Source: Exobacillus caeni
Lineage (GTDB): Bacteria > Bacillota > Bacilli > Bacillales > Guptibacillaceae
Reading direction: 5' to 3'
Assembly: GCF_005747095.1 (NCBI RefSeq)
Contig: NZ_SWLG01000005.1
Location: 248,001-312,000, forward strand
DNA: 64,000 nt
The notes beneath the pieces are model-generated. The model had not been told where the DNA came from. It did no database searches and saw only the letters and a program-made list of their open reading frames with translations. The first letter of the stretch is position 1; each line of letters opens with the position of its first letter. Position numbers and translations under genes: made by a program. Shown here piece after piece: positions 42,296 through 51,519 of this stretch.

Positions 42296-43585
42296 CTACT
42301 CTTTAATTACTTCGATGGTTTTCACCTGATGGCCTTCCACATCCACCGCTTTAAAACGGTAATTTTCATGTTCCACTTCTGTCCCTCTTTCAACATCAAA
42401 TTTTTGGGCGAGGAACCATCCTCCAATCGTGTCAAATTCATCATCGTCTAGTTCGAGCTCGAATCGTTCATTGATCTGTGAAACAAGGACTTTTCCATCA
42501 ACCATTGTCGTTTGTTCATCGATTTGCTCTATCATCGGCCTTTCATCAATATCAAATTCATCCCTGATCTCACCGACAATTTCCTCAAGAATATCCTCCA
42601 CTGTAACTAGACCAGACGTACCGCCATATTCATCTACGATTATCGCCATGTGGATCCTATCTTTTTGCATTTTAATCAACAGGGTTTGAATCGGTGTATT
42701 CTCCACAACACTGATGACAGGCCGGGTATAGTCTGTTAAGTGTATTGGCTCGTGTTCGTTTAAGATAGCATGATAAACTTCCTTTATGTTAATAATGCCG
42801 ACAATATCGTCTTTATCCTCATTGGCAACAGGGTACCTTGTATACTTTGCACCATCAATAATCTTAAGGTTTTCCGTTAAGGAAAGATCTTTATATAGTA
42901 CGACCATTTCTTTTCGAGGTATCATGATCTCCCTTGCGACCCGGTTATCAAATTCAAAAATACGGTTTACATACTGCAATTCAGTCTGATTTATTTCACC
43001 GCTTTCATAGCTTTCTGACAAAATAAGCCTCAGCTCTTCTTCGGTGTGTGCTGTTTCGCCTTCGGATGCTGTTTTAAAACCGAACAAGCGGACAAAAACC
43101 CTCGCAGAACCGTTCAAGGCCCAAATAAAAGGATACATAATTTTATTAAATAAAATCAAAGGACGGGCCAGCAGTAAACTTATACCCTCTGCCCTTTGAA
43201 TCGCGATGGTCTTTGGAGCAAGTTCTCCAAGTACTACGTGCAAAAATGTAATGGATGCAAATGCGATCACAAAAGATAATGTGCTGGATAATGTCTCGTT
43301 TAAGGCAAGCTTTTCGAAAACAGGATGCAGTAAATGTTCTACTGTAGGCTCTCCTAACCAGCCGAGCCCAAGGGACGTAATGGTGATTCCGAGCTGGCAT
43401 GCAGATAAGTAGCCATCCAAATCATTTATAATCATCTGAACAGCAATCGCTTTTCCGTTCCCGCTTTCGGCTAAATTATCTATCCTGGTACGGCGTACAC
43501 GAATAATTGAAAATTCAGCAGCTACGAAAAATGCCGTTAATAAAATTAAAAAAGCCACAAGCAGTAAATTGATAAGTAGTTCCAT
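42296..43585 (-). CDS. CNNM/CorC (HlyC-like) transporter-associated protein
   Basis: 429 residues. CNNM/DUF21 membrane domain (1-190, LLTAFFVAAEFSIIRVRR), two CBS domains (VNRIFEFDNRVAREIMIPRKEM starts the first; about 205-330) and a C-terminal CorC_HlyC domain (TVEDILEEIVGEIRDEFD). The family includes Mg2+-efflux proteins such as MpfA/YhdP of B. subtilis. The start at 43585 fits the family N-terminus, but the SD (43613-43621) lies 27 nt upstream with a hairpin in between (separate finding). Confidence 0.9.
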   Translation of the reverse strand: MELLINLLLVAFLILLTAFFVAAEFSIIRVRRTRIDNLAESGNGKAIAVQMIINDLDGYLSACQLGITITSLGLGWLGEPTVEHLLHPVFEKLALNETLSSTLSFVIAFASITFLHVVLGELAPKTIAIQRAEGISLLLARPLILFNKIMYPFIWALNGSARVFVRLFGFKTASEGETAHTEEELRLILSESYESGEINQTELQYVNRIFEFDNRVAREIMIPRKEMVVLYKDLSLTENLKIIDGAKYTRYPVANEDKDDIVGIINIKEVYHAILNEHEPIHLTDYTRPVISVVENTPIQTLLIKMQKDRIHMAIIVDEYGGTSGLVTVEDILEEIVGEIRDEFDIDERPMIEQIDEQTTMVDGKVLVSQINERFELELDDDEFDTIGGWFLAQKFDVERGTEVEHENYRFKAVDVEGHQVKTIEVIKE

Positions 43586-43592
43586 TCCAGGT

Positions 43593-43621
43593 ACTCTGCA
43601 TCGGCAGAGTTGTCACCTCCT
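43593..43621 (-). promoter_or_regulatory. SD sequence separated from the start codon by a hairpin
   Basis: AGGAGGTGA (43613-43621) then ACTCTGC-loop-GCAGAGT (43593-43610), then ATG at 43585. Folding the 18-nt hairpin leaves about 9 nt between SD and start, a normal distance. No other SD or in-frame start lies near. Confidence 0.55.
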
Positions 43622-43686
43622 ATAACGATGATCTGCTACGGTATGTATACTTTTTATATTACCCTAGTTAAGCTCCAGTAAAAATA

Positions 43687-43710
43687 AAAAAGCCCCCGAT
43701 TACGGGAAAC
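43687..43710 (-). terminator. Terminator of the 67-aa membrane protein
   Basis: Short minus-strand stem CCCG/CGGG plus GGCTTTTTT; weak. Confidence 0.5.
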
Positions 43711-43739
43711 TTTCCTAATAGACAAAAACGCGCTCCTTT

Positions 43740-43943
43740 TTATCGATGCGGCCAATATATACTACTGGAAATAATAAAAACACCAGAAGCGAAGACAATA
43801 AATTCTGGGCTTTGCGAAACAAACAAAAGATAATCTCTAAAACTGTGTCCAATAATTATCATATTTAGATGTAAGATCATCGTTACACCACCGGCAACTG
43901 ATAAGCCAAACCCGATCAGTAATAAAAAAAAACGGAAGATCAT
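43740..43943 (-). CDS. Small two-TM membrane protein (67 aa)
   Basis: Begins MIFRFFLLLIGFGLSVAGGV. Two hydrophobic helices (4-28 and 42-62) around a short polar loop (GHSFRDYLLFVSQSPE). Weak SD, so the start is uncertain. No family recognised. Confidence 0.5.
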   Translation of the reverse strand: MIFRFFLLLIGFGLSVAGGVTMILHLNMIIIGHSFRDYLLFVSQSPEFIVFASGVFIISSSIYWPHR

Positions 43944-44169
43944 ATGTTATTTTGCTCAATGAATGTCTGTCTGGATTTTCCTACCATCCATTGCGCCTCC
44001 CTTTCATCATCTCTCTACCACTATATTTAGCCAGTCCTAAAAATATGTAAGGTTTGTCCTCCTACAAAGGAAAGACCCACAGTCAAAGCTAGAACTCACG
44101 ACGCCGTTTTACCGAAGCAAACGGACAGGGAGAGCAAGCTTGTTTGTGGGTCAGCTAAAACGTAGTTTT

Positions 44170-45456
44170 TTAGGTTTGAACCGTAAATTGTTCTTCTTCT
44201 GTTGATCCTTTAAGCGCCGTTGTTGAAGATGTTCCTCCTGAAATAACCTGTGCTACAGCATCAAAATAACCCGTTCCGACTTCACGCTGATGTCGTGTAG
44301 CAGTATATCCTTCCGCCTCACTTTGAAACTCTGCCTGCTGCAATCGAGAATAAGCAGCCATTCCATGGTCTTTATAATCTCTAGACAATTCGAACATGCT
44401 GTGGTTTAACGCATGGAACCCTGCAAGTGTTACGAACTGGAATTTGTATCCCATTTTCCCGAGTTCCTGTTGAAAACGAGCAATCGTTTCATCATCCAGC
44501 TTCTTTTTCCAGTTGAAAGAAGGCGAACAGTTATATGCTAGTAACTTGCCCGGGAATTTCTCGTGAATCGCTTCAGCAAACCGCTTCGCTTCCTCAAGAT
44601 TAGGTTCAGAAGTTTCACACCAGATGAGATCAGCATATGGAGCATACGCAAGCCCTCTGGCAATCGCTTGATCCAACCCGGCTTGTGTATAATAGAACCC
44701 CTCTGGTGAACGTTCTCCAGTTAAAAACTGCCTGTCATACGGATCAACATCACTCGTAATTAAGTTTGCTGCATTTGCATCAGTTCTGGCGATCAGCACT
44801 GTAGGAACACCCATCACATCTGAAGCGAGACGGGCAGAAACAAGATTCCTTACTGCCTGCTGGGTCGGCAGCAACACTTTCCCTCCCAAATGCCCACATT
44901 TTTTCTCTGAAGAAAGCTGGTCTTCAAAGTGTACGCCTGCTGCTCCTGCTTCAATCATTCCTTTCATCAATTCAAACACATTCAATGCCCCGCCAAACCC
45001 TGCTTCTGCATCGGCCACAATAGGCGCGAACCAATCTCTTGTCTGGATTCCTTCCGAATATTCGATCTGGTCCGCCCGCTGAAGTGCCTGGTTTATCCTT
45101 CTCACCACATTCGGTACACTGTTAGCAGGATACAGGCTTTGGTCAGGGTACATCTGGCCAGAAAGGTTAGCGTCCGCTGCTACCTGCCAACCGCTTAAAT
45201 AGATAGCTTGTAGCCCCGCTTTGACCTGTTGGACTGCCTGGTTCCCTGTCAGGGCACCCAGAGCATTTATATAATCCTCCGTCGTTACAAGGTTCCAAAG
45301 TTTTTCTGCTCCTCTTTTGGCTAGTGTATGTTCGATTTGAACGGACCCTCGAAGCCTGAGTACCTCTTCGGGAGAATAAGGACGTGTAACTCCTTTCCAT
45401 CTCTCACTGTTCCAGCTTTCCTTTAACTCATTAATTTCTTGATTTTTGTTAGCCAA
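44170..45456 (-). CDS. aceA: Isocitrate lyase
   Basis: 428 residues, full length. The catalytic motif KKCGH is at 185-189 (Cys187), with upstream [16 protein letters not shown] and IARTDANAA and downstream [12 protein letters not shown], all typical. Cleaves isocitrate to glyoxylate and succinate in the glyoxylate shunt, allowing growth on acetate and fatty acids. B. subtilis 168 lacks it. Malate synthase is not in this window. TTG start ([10 protein letters not shown]) with GAAAGGGTG SD. Confidence 0.95.
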   Translation of the reverse strand: MANKNQEINELKESWNSERWKGVTRPYSPEEVLRLRGSVQIEHTLAKRGAEKLWNLVTTEDYINALGALTGNQAVQQVKAGLQAIYLSGWQVAADANLSGQMYPDQSLYPANSVPNVVRRINQALQRADQIEYSEGIQTRDWFAPIVADAEAGFGGALNVFELMKGMIEAGAAGVHFEDQLSSEKKCGHLGGKVLLPTQQAVRNLVSARLASDVMGVPTVLIARTDANAANLITSDVDPYDRQFLTGERSPEGFYYTQAGLDQAIARGLAYAPYADLIWCETSEPNLEEAKRFAEAIHEKFPGKLLAYNCSPSFNWKKKLDDETIARFQQELGKMGYKFQFVTLAGFHALNHSMFELSRDYKDHGMAAYSRLQQAEFQSEAEGYTATRHQREVGTGYFDAVAQVISGGTSSTTALKGSTEEEQFTVQT

Positions 45457-45599
45457 ATGATCCGCACCCTTTCTAATTTTTATTTACCGGCCGGGATAAT
45501 CTGTTCTGAATAACACCCTGATACGGTAACCATCTTTCCTTCTAAAACTTTCCAATTTAATCGCCAGTTGGACTTCCTGATAAAAAACCTTTTCTCACT

Positions 45600-45752
45600 T
45601 CAGTCAATACGACCGTTTCCGCTGCATCTATGGCAGCCAACACAGCCTTCTCCGCTGCAATGCTTGCATTCTTTGTGATCCGAAAACATTCCTTTTCCAC
45701 TGCAATGACTGCAATCCAGTTCTCCATTCCCCTGACAGGTATAGCAATTCAT
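45600..45752 (-). CDS. DnaJ-like CxxCxGxG zinc-finger protein (50 aa)
   Basis: Start 45752 with AAAGGGG SD. MNCYTCQGNGELDCSHCSGK, then CKHCSGEGCVGCHRCSGNG: four CxxC(x)GxG repeats as in the DnaJ cysteine-rich domain, giving two Zn sites and no J domain. Small stand-alone versions occur in Bacillus (YuiA-like). Role unknown; possibly a protein-folding or metallo-adaptor. Confidence 0.7.
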   Translation of the reverse strand: MNCYTCQGNGELDCSHCSGKGMFSDHKECKHCSGEGCVGCHRCSGNGRID

Positions 45753-45888
45753 TTTAAAACCCCTTTCCAACTGTTTTAATACAGTTATAATTTTTATATT
45801 ATGTATTATATAACAGAGAACCAAAAATGTTCAACACAATTTTCTGTATTTTTTTAATTTTTATTTTTTAATGCTTTCTCTCTACATA

Positions 45889-45921
45889 AAAAACCCGACT
45901 CCAATAATGGAATCGGGCTTA
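45889..45921 (-). terminator. Terminator of the csoR-copA-copZ operon
   Basis: Minus-strand stem AGCCCGATTCCA/TGGAGTCGGGTT with T-tract. A small palindrome GGGGTCAGACCCC lies between it and copZ (45951-45963). Confidence 0.85.
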
Positions 45922-45963
45922 TCTCTTCGAAGAGTTATCCACATTTTTTGCGGGGTCAGACCC

Positions 45964-46170
45964 CTATTCTACATCGTATCCCTGGTCTTCGACTGCCTCT
46001 GTCATTTTTTCTTTTGAGACCTGGCCTTCTTCATAAGATACATTTACTTTTCCATCCTGAAGGTGAACTTCTACTGCTGTTACACCTTCGAGTTCTAATA
46101 GAGCTGTCCTTACGGCTGTTTCACAATGAGCGCAAGTCATCCCTTTTACATTAAGTGTTGTTTGTTCCAT
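45964..46170 (-). CDS. copZ: Copper chaperone CopZ
   Basis: 68 residues, one HMA domain with GMTCAHC. The start at 46170 follows AAAGGGGA. It delivers Cu(I) to CopA. Third gene of csoR-copA-copZ; 35 bp after copA. Confidence 0.93.
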   Translation of the reverse strand: MEQTTLNVKGMTCAHCETAVRTALLELEGVTAVEVHLQDGKVNVSYEEGQVSKEKMTEAVEDQGYDVE

Positions 46171-46205
46171 TTTAATATCCCCTTTCATTTGCGAAAAATG
46201 GTTTA

Positions 46206-48608
46206 TTATATTTTCACTCGCTTCAATCGAAGTGAGTTTGAAACAACAGAAACTGAACTAAACGCCATCGCAGCTCCTGCGACCCACGGGGCCAGAAGGC
46301 CGATAGCAGCGATCGGAATCCCGATCGTGTTATAGAATAACGCCCAGAAAAGATTCTGGCGGATGTTCTTCATTGTAGCACGGCTGAGTTTTATCGCTTT
46401 TGGAATATGATCCAGGTCTCCACCGACAAGGGTTACATCAGCAGTTTCAATCGCTACGTCTGTTCCGGTTCCGATCGCCATCCCTATATCTGCAGTTGCC
46501 AGTGCAGGAGCGTCGTTTATTCCGTCGCCGACCATCGCCACATGTTTACCCTGTGCTTGCAGTTCCTTTACTTTGTTTGCTTTATCTTCTGGAAGGACCT
46601 CAGCAAACACCCCATTTATTCCAACCTGTTTTCCGATCGCCTCAGCAGTTCTCCGGTTGTCTCCGGTAATCATATAAACTTCGATTCCAAGCTCCTGCAT
46701 CTTTTCGATCGCAGCTTTTGAGGTTGCCTTAACAGTATCTGCAACAGCGATAATGCCAACGATCTTACCTGCTTTCCCAACAAACATCGCTGTTTTTCCA
46801 TCTGTTTCTAATAAAGCCAGCTGGTCTTCATAGTCTTCATAATCAATCGATTCTTGATTCATCAACTTTCTTGTACCAACGAAAACCTCCTGGCCATCGA
46901 TCGATGCTTTGATACCATGGCCTGGTATCGCTTCAAATGTTTCAGCCTCTTTTATTTCAATACCTTTTCCTTCACCGTACTCTACGATCGCTCTTGCAAG
47001 CGGATGCTCGGAAGCTTTTTCAGCTGCTACTAACAGGGATAACACATCTGATTCGCTTTCCCCGTAAACCAAAAAGTCAGTTACTTCAGGCTTACCTCTA
47101 GTGATGGTACCTGTCTTATCAAGGAGGATAGCGTCGATTTTTTGTGTTCCTTCCAAGAACTCCCCGCCTTTAAATAAAATTCCCTGCTCTGCTCCTTTCC
47201 CTGTTCCAACCATGATACTGGTCGGTGTCGCAAGCCCCAGAGCACATGGACATGCGATGACCAGAACTGCGATCGCCGCTTCCAGTGCCTGTGGAAGATT
47301 CATCGGATCAACCAATAGATACCAGACGAGGAAGGTAACAATGGCAATCCCAACCACGATCGGAACAAAGATACCTGAAATAACATCAGCCAGCCTCTGG
47401 ATCGGAGCTTTAGAGCCCTGAGCCTCTTCTACGATCTTTATGATTCCTGCAAGTGCAGTATCTTTTCCTACTTTTTCCGCTTCCATCGTTAGCATGCCGT
47501 TCTCATTGATCGTAGAACCGATGACATAGTCCCCTTCTGTTTTCTCAACAGGGATAGATTCTCCAGTTATCATGCTTTCATCGATTGATGATTTTCCTTT
47601 AACCACTTTACCGTCTACCGGTATTTTCTCGCCAGGCCGTACGATTAAAATGTCTCCAACCTGTAGTTGATCCACAGGAACTTTCACTTCATTTCCATCT
47701 TTTAAAAGTGTCGCTTCTTTCGCCTGTAGATTCAACAACTTTGTAATCGCCTGTGTCGTACGTCCTTTTGCAAGATCTTCAAACAACTTTCCAAGCAAAA
47801 TCAACGTAATTAAAATCGCACTTGTTTCAAAATACAGTTCCGGCATATGCATAGGCTCTAGTTGATATCGAACCGCTTCTATTACGCTGTAAAAATAAGC
47901 GGCCGAAGTCCCCAGTGCAACGAGCACATCCATGTTGGCGCTCTTATTTTTCAATGCCTTATAAGCACCTACGTAAAATGGAGCTCCAATATAAAATTGG
48001 ATCGGAGTCGCAAGAATAAATTGGAACCACGGGTTCATAAACAATTCTGGAACCGGGATGCCGGTTTCAAAAGGTAGATGGGCAATCATCGTATATAAGA
48101 GTGGAAGCGAAAGAACAGCAGAAAGTAAAAGCTTGCGCTGTTTTTTCTTGATTTCCTGTTCTTTATGTGATGTTTTCTCTTCTCTGTCTTGCTTTACTAC
48201 TGCTTCATAGCCGAGTTTCTTAACCCTCGCCATAATATCATCAATCGACACAATCCCGGGATTATATTCGACCACACCTGATTCTGTCGTAAGGTTTATC
48301 GCCGCCATCGAGATCCCGTTCATTTTATTGAGGCTCTTCTCGATCCTGGTTGAACAAGCTGCACAGGTCATTCCGTGAATATCAAGCACGGCTTTTTCCT
48401 GACGTACTCCGTATCCGAGCTTTTCAATCTTATTTGTGATATCTTCAACAGAAACGACCGCATCATCATAAGAAACACTGGCTTTTTCCATTGCCAGGTT
48501 GACGTTTGCATCCACACCATCCATTTTATTTAAAACCTTCTCGATCCTGGCCGAACATGAGGCACAGGTCATCCCAGTTACTTCAAGTGTTACGGTTTGG
48601 GTGCTCAT
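46206..48608 (-). CDS. copA: Copper-exporting P1B-type ATPase CopA
   Basis: 800 residues. Two N-terminal HMA domains (GMTCASC 13-19; GMTCAAC about 79-85), eight membrane helices, TGES actuator motif, CPC in [22 protein letters not shown] phosphorylation site, HP motif (SEHPLAR) and [11 protein letters not shown]. Pumps Cu(I) out of the cytosol. It lies 23 bp after csoR. Confidence 0.96.
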   Translation of the reverse strand: MSTQTVTLEVTGMTCASCSARIEKVLNKMDGVDANVNLAMEKASVSYDDAVVSVEDITNKIEKLGYGVRQEKAVLDIHGMTCAACSTRIEKSLNKMNGISMAAINLTTESGVVEYNPGIVSIDDIMARVKKLGYEAVVKQDREEKTSHKEQEIKKKQRKLLLSAVLSLPLLYTMIAHLPFETGIPVPELFMNPWFQFILATPIQFYIGAPFYVGAYKALKNKSANMDVLVALGTSAAYFYSVIEAVRYQLEPMHMPELYFETSAILITLILLGKLFEDLAKGRTTQAITKLLNLQAKEATLLKDGNEVKVPVDQLQVGDILIVRPGEKIPVDGKVVKGKSSIDESMITGESIPVEKTEGDYVIGSTINENGMLTMEAEKVGKDTALAGIIKIVEEAQGSKAPIQRLADVISGIFVPIVVGIAIVTFLVWYLLVDPMNLPQALEAAIAVLVIACPCALGLATPTSIMVGTGKGAEQGILFKGGEFLEGTQKIDAILLDKTGTITRGKPEVTDFLVYGESESDVLSLLVAAEKASEHPLARAIVEYGEGKGIEIKEAETFEAIPGHGIKASIDGQEVFVGTRKLMNQESIDYEDYEDQLALLETDGKTAMFVGKAGKIVGIIAVADTVKATSKAAIEKMQELGIEVYMITGDNRRTAEAIGKQVGINGVFAEVLPEDKANKVKELQAQGKHVAMVGDGINDAPALATADIGMAIGTGTDVAIETADVTLVGGDLDHIPKAIKLSRATMKNIRQNLFWALFYNTIGIPIAAIGLLAPWVAGAAMAFSSVSVVSNSLRLKRVKI

Positions 48609-48631
48609 TTTTTCTCACCTTGCTTTCCGAG

Positions 48632-48958
48632 TTAAGAATTGGAAAATTGTTTAACCACTTTCATCAATTCATCAATGTGATGTTCTCCTTCGCCTTCTTT
48701 GATAGCACCGGCGACACAAGTTTTCGTATGCCGCTCAAGCATGGAGTACCCTACTTTCTTTAATGCCGCCTGAACGGCAGAAATTTGAACAAGGACATCT
48801 ACACAATACCGATCGTCCGAAACCATCTTTTGCAATCCCCTGACCTGGCCTTCTATTCGCTTCAACCGATTCATTAACAATTGTTTTTCATCTGCTGATC
48901 TGGGTGTCAATTTTTCTTCTTCGCAATGGCCTTGCTCCTGCAAGTTTTTTTCTTCCAT
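48632..48958 (-). CDS. csoR: Copper-sensing repressor CsoR
   Basis: 108 residues from ATG 48958 (GAGGTGAAAGGTG SD). All-helical DUF156 fold: LMNRLKRIEGQVRGLQKMVSDDRYCVDVLVQI. The Cu(I) ligands Cys, His and Cys are in RYC and HTKTC. Represses its own operon with copA and copZ; Cu(I) releases DNA. Confidence 0.95.
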   Translation of the reverse strand: MEEKNLQEQGHCEEEKLTPRSADEKQLLMNRLKRIEGQVRGLQKMVSDDRYCVDVLVQISAVQAALKKVGYSMLERHTKTCVAGAIKEGEGEHHIDELMKVVKQFSNS

Positions 48959-48983
48959 CACCTTTCACCTCACTCAGTTCATT

Positions 48984-49045
48984 ATACCCTATAAGGGTAT
49001 TATTAAACGCACCTTTAATATACCCCCTATTGGTATTAAAGTCAA
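48984..49045 (-). promoter_or_regulatory. csoR promoter with two CsoR operator-like dyads
   Basis: Promoter TTGACT (49040-49045), 17 bp, TATATT (49017-49022). One dyad (ATACCCCCTATTGGTAT, 49020-49036) covers the -10 and spacer. The other (ATACCCTATAAGGGTAT, 48984-49000) is downstream of the start site. Both match the TACCC...GGGTA CsoR site type. Confidence 0.8.
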
Positions 49046-49194
49046 TAAAATTGTTTGAAATTGTTTGAATTTTTTTAGGATGTGTAGACAATTTAATCAA
49101 CTTTAATTAGTTGTCATAGAAACCCTTACCCCATATACTTTTGTACATACACTATCTTGATAAGACACTTCTAAAAATTGAAGGGAAGAACACC

Positions 49195-49632
49195 ATGATT
49201 CCACAGCAATCCAATCAGCAGCAACCCTTGATTTCAGGTGTTAACCAGAGATTGATCAACGACATCGAAAAAGCAGTTGTTCGAGAATATCAAGCGATTC
49301 AATTCTATAACAGGCTTGCTGAACTTGCTCCAACTAAGGAGGCAAGGCAAGCGATACTGGATATCAGGCAGGATGTGATTCGCCACTATAACAGTTTCAA
49401 CCAGCTCTTTGCACAATTAAGCGGAAGAATGCCAAATATCGCCGGAGCTCCACTACCGGTTTCTTATCGTGATGGAATAAGGGAAGCGATCCAGGATGAA
49501 ATGGACGCCATTACTTTTTACAAAAATATCTCTTCCAGCACACAAATTCCCGGAATTCAGCACCGGTTTACAAGAGCTGTGGAAGATGTGGCGAGACATG
49601 AACAAATCCTTCGTAACCTATTAGCACAATAG
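49195..49632 (+). CDS. Ferritin-like domain protein (YhjR type)
   Basis: 145 residues. Two pairs of carboxylate/His ligands on helices: IEKAVVREYQAIQFYNRLAE, QDVIRHYNSF, IQDEMDAITFYKNI and VEDVARHEQIL, the diiron four-helix pattern of rubrerythrin-like proteins. Similar to B. subtilis YhjR, a sporulation protein. The start at 49195 follows AAGGGAAG. Confidence 0.8.
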   Translation: MIPQQSNQQQPLISGVNQRLINDIEKAVVREYQAIQFYNRLAELAPTKEARQAILDIRQDVIRHYNSFNQLFAQLSGRMPNIAGAPLPVSYRDGIREAIQDEMDAITFYKNISSSTQIPGIQHRFTRAVEDVARHEQILRNLLAQ

Positions 49633-49683
49633 CTGTTAGCGTGTGAACAAGTTTTTCAGTGAATTTATATTTTCTTAAGGAAC

Positions 49684-49712
49684 ACCAAAAGAAGCCCCCG
49701 CTTAGCGAGGGC
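49684..49712 (-). terminator. Terminator of the glutaredoxin-like gene
   Basis: Minus-strand stem AGCCCTCGC/GCGGGGGCT (one mismatch) followed by TCTTTT. The plus strand has a weaker version. Confidence 0.65.
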
Positions 49713-49753
49713 TATTTCAATATTGTATTTTCTTTATTGATCTGCTCGGCTTC

Positions 49754-50029
49754 CTACTTATCAAGAAGTGATACTATGTCGTTACGATTATTTTCAAATC
49801 CAGTGAACTTATACTCTTTGCTTCTTATACCAAGTAAAGTACGTTTTCGAATAACAATGCCAGGAACAATCCGGTTACCCAGTCGCTTGACCATTTCTTG
49901 TTCCTTTTCGGGATTCTTTACAACATCGTAATCCCTGTACGAAAAATCGTTTTGCGAAAGAAACTCTTTCGCTGCCTTACAATCCAGTCATGTTGGCCTG
50001 GTGTAGATTTCAATTTCCAATTTATCCAT
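49754..50029 (-). CDS. Glutaredoxin-like protein with in-frame UGA at the catalytic Cys (candidate selenoprotein)
   Basis: 91 codons with SD GGGAGG (50036-50041). It reads MDKLEIEIYTRPT-[TGA]-LDCKAAKEF, continues with NRIVPGIVIRKRTLLGI and ends at TAG 49754-49756. The TGA (49988-49990) replaces the first Cys of the glutaredoxin CxxC; Cys17 is the second. The cis-Pro motif IVP (54-56) is intact, and no other stop or frameshift occurs. A stem GCGAAAG/CTTTCGC (49954-49972) starts 15 nt after the TGA. Alternatives: nonsense-mutated pseudogene or a base-call error. It follows a thioredoxin-like gene by 73 bp. Confidence 0.72.
49954..49972 (-). promoter_or_regulatory. Candidate bacterial SECIS stem-loop
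   Basis: Stem of 7 bp (8 with a loop-closing A-U) and apical loop AGTTT, or GTT when closed; first G then U as in the E. coli SECIS loop. The loop begins 22 nt after the UGA, inside the spacing known for bacterial SECIS. No bulged U is evident. Confidence 0.5.
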
Positions 50030-50102
50030 TTTCAGCCTCCCACAGGTTTAAAATTCCTGATGAATGCTTTAATCCATTGAGGTTTATTCCAAAATTTTTC
50101 AA

Positions 50103-50429
50103 TCAATCGTTTATCAATTTTACTATCTTAGAAAAATTATGCTCTAATTCTTCCACTCTAACGAATCTTGCCTGTCGCATTACCTCTTTCCCTTCCGCAA
50201 ATAATAACAGTGCGGGTACAGTGAAAATCGAAAAGCGTCCAGCTGTTTCAGGTATCTCAAGCATATCGACATGCATGGAATAAATTTCAGGAAACTTCTC
50301 GAGCAAACTTTCCACTTTTGGCAGAAGGGCGTGACATACACTACATTCTGGCTGGGATAAATAAATCAAAAACAGTTTTTCATCCTTAATATGCCTCTCC
50401 AGTTCTTCTAATGACTCTGCTCTCTTCAA
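50103..50429 (-). CDS. Thioredoxin-like protein (CSVC active site)
   Basis: 108 residues from TTG 50429, the usual thioredoxin length: FLIYLSQPECSVCHALLPKVESLL holds the CxxC, and FSIFTVPALLLFAEG the cis-Pro TVP. The longer frame (from 50504) overlaps the regulator upstream and has no SD. It lies 31 bp after the RpiR-type gene and 73 bp before the UGA glutaredoxin, so all three may be co-transcribed. Confidence 0.8.
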   Translation of the reverse strand: MKRAESLEELERHIKDEKLFLIYLSQPECSVCHALLPKVESLLEKFPEIYSMHVDMLEIPETAGRFSIFTVPALLLFAEGKEVMRQARFVRVEELEHNFSKIVKLIND

Positions 50430-50460
50430 ATTACTCGCCTCACTTATATTTCTAAAATGC

Positions 50461-51291
50461 TTACCGTTCGTTAAGCCAATCGATTGTCCTTCGAGTTTTA
50501 TCAAGGCAACCTATAATTTCATCGTACTGGCTGCTTGCCACTGCCATAAAAAGCATATCGATGATCAGAAGCTGTGAAAGCCTGGATGATGTGGCTGCAC
50601 TTCGGAATGTTGCTTCTTTTGAAGCTGAAGTATACAGTTTGATATCGGCCCGGTCAGACACTGAGGATGCACCGTATTTCGTCAAGCTGATCGTATTTGC
50701 GCCGTTTTTATTGGCAAGATCTAAAATTTTAATAACCTCTGGTGTTTCTCCAGAGAAAGAAATTCCAACAACTACATCTCTTTCAGATACATTTGCGAGC
50801 AATGTGGCCATCATATGGATATCTGTAAATGCATTTGCCCGTTTATTAATGCGAAGAAACTTCTGCTGTGCGTCCTGCGCTATAAGACTTGAAGCACCTA
50901 CTCCAAAGAAGTGGATGGAATCAGCCTCTTTAATTAAATTGACCGCTTCTGTTAGCGCATTTGGATTAAGCAATTCTTCCGTTTCACGAAGGCTTTGAAT
51001 GCTGTTGTTGGTTACTTTATGGACAATAGATTCCTGTGTATCATCAGGCAAAATATCTAAAAAGGCTTCTTCAGGAGTTTTATGAAGATCACCAGCCACT
51101 CTTAGTTTGAGCTCCTGGAATCCTTTCAAACCAAGGGACTTGCAAAGCCGGATCACTGCTGCACTGCTGGTCGAACTTTTTTCGCCAAGCTCACTTGCCG
51201 TTAAAGAGATAGCGCTCTGAGGATTTTCAAGAATATAGTTTGCAATCTTCCTTTCGGATGGCGGAAGTTTCATTAGCATTTCATTTAACAT
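50461..51291 (-). CDS. MurR/RpiR family transcriptional regulator
   Basis: 276 residues. N-terminal RpiR-type HTH (KLPPSERKIANYILENPQS, STSSAAVIRLCKSLGLKGFQELKLRVAGDL), then a C-terminal SIS sugar-phosphate-binding domain (SIHFFGVGASSLIAQD, VVGISFSGETPEVIKILDLA). The start at 51291 is set by GGAGG seven nt upstream. No sugar-phosphate genes are adjacent, so the target regulon is unknown. Confidence 0.88.
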   Translation of the reverse strand: MLNEMLMKLPPSERKIANYILENPQSAISLTASELGEKSSTSSAAVIRLCKSLGLKGFQELKLRVAGDLHKTPEEAFLDILPDDTQESIVHKVTNNSIQSLRETEELLNPNALTEAVNLIKEADSIHFFGVGASSLIAQDAQQKFLRINKRANAFTDIHMMATLLANVSERDVVVGISFSGETPEVIKILDLANKNGANTISLTKYGASSVSDRADIKLYTSASKEATFRSAATSSRLSQLLIIDMLFMAVASSQYDEIIGCLDKTRRTIDWLNER

Positions 51292-51519
51292 CACAAGTCC
51301 TCCGCGTGAACTGGACATGCTGAACAACACCCACTTTCATTAACGATCAAAATATCTTTTATTTATAGTAAGTAGTTTTATATAAAAAATAATAACTATT
51401 CTAAATTCTACTCTTCTTTTTGAAAAAAAGCGAAAGAAATACCCCTCTTCGTATAAAAAGAAGGGTGTTTTATTTATTCGTTGCTCTTCTTATTAATCCA
51501 GTGATTGCAAAACTGACGA

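Noticed and set aside
42786-43412. Plus-strand frames inside the CNNM/CorC gene
   Set aside because: Shadows of a clear, motif-bearing protein on the minus strand.
43586-43740. Metal riboswitch (M-box or yybP-ykoY) in the leader of the CNNM/CorC gene
   Set aside because: None of the conserved sequence blocks of those riboswitches is visible; only the SD-hairpin structure is supported.
45510-45530. CcpA (cre)-like site TGATACGGTAACCA near aceA
   Set aside because: Too many mismatches to the cre consensus on either strand.
49110-49141. Possible sigma-E promoter before the ferritin-like gene (GTCATAG, CATATACT)
   Set aside because: The -10 is fair but the -35 and spacing do not fit together.
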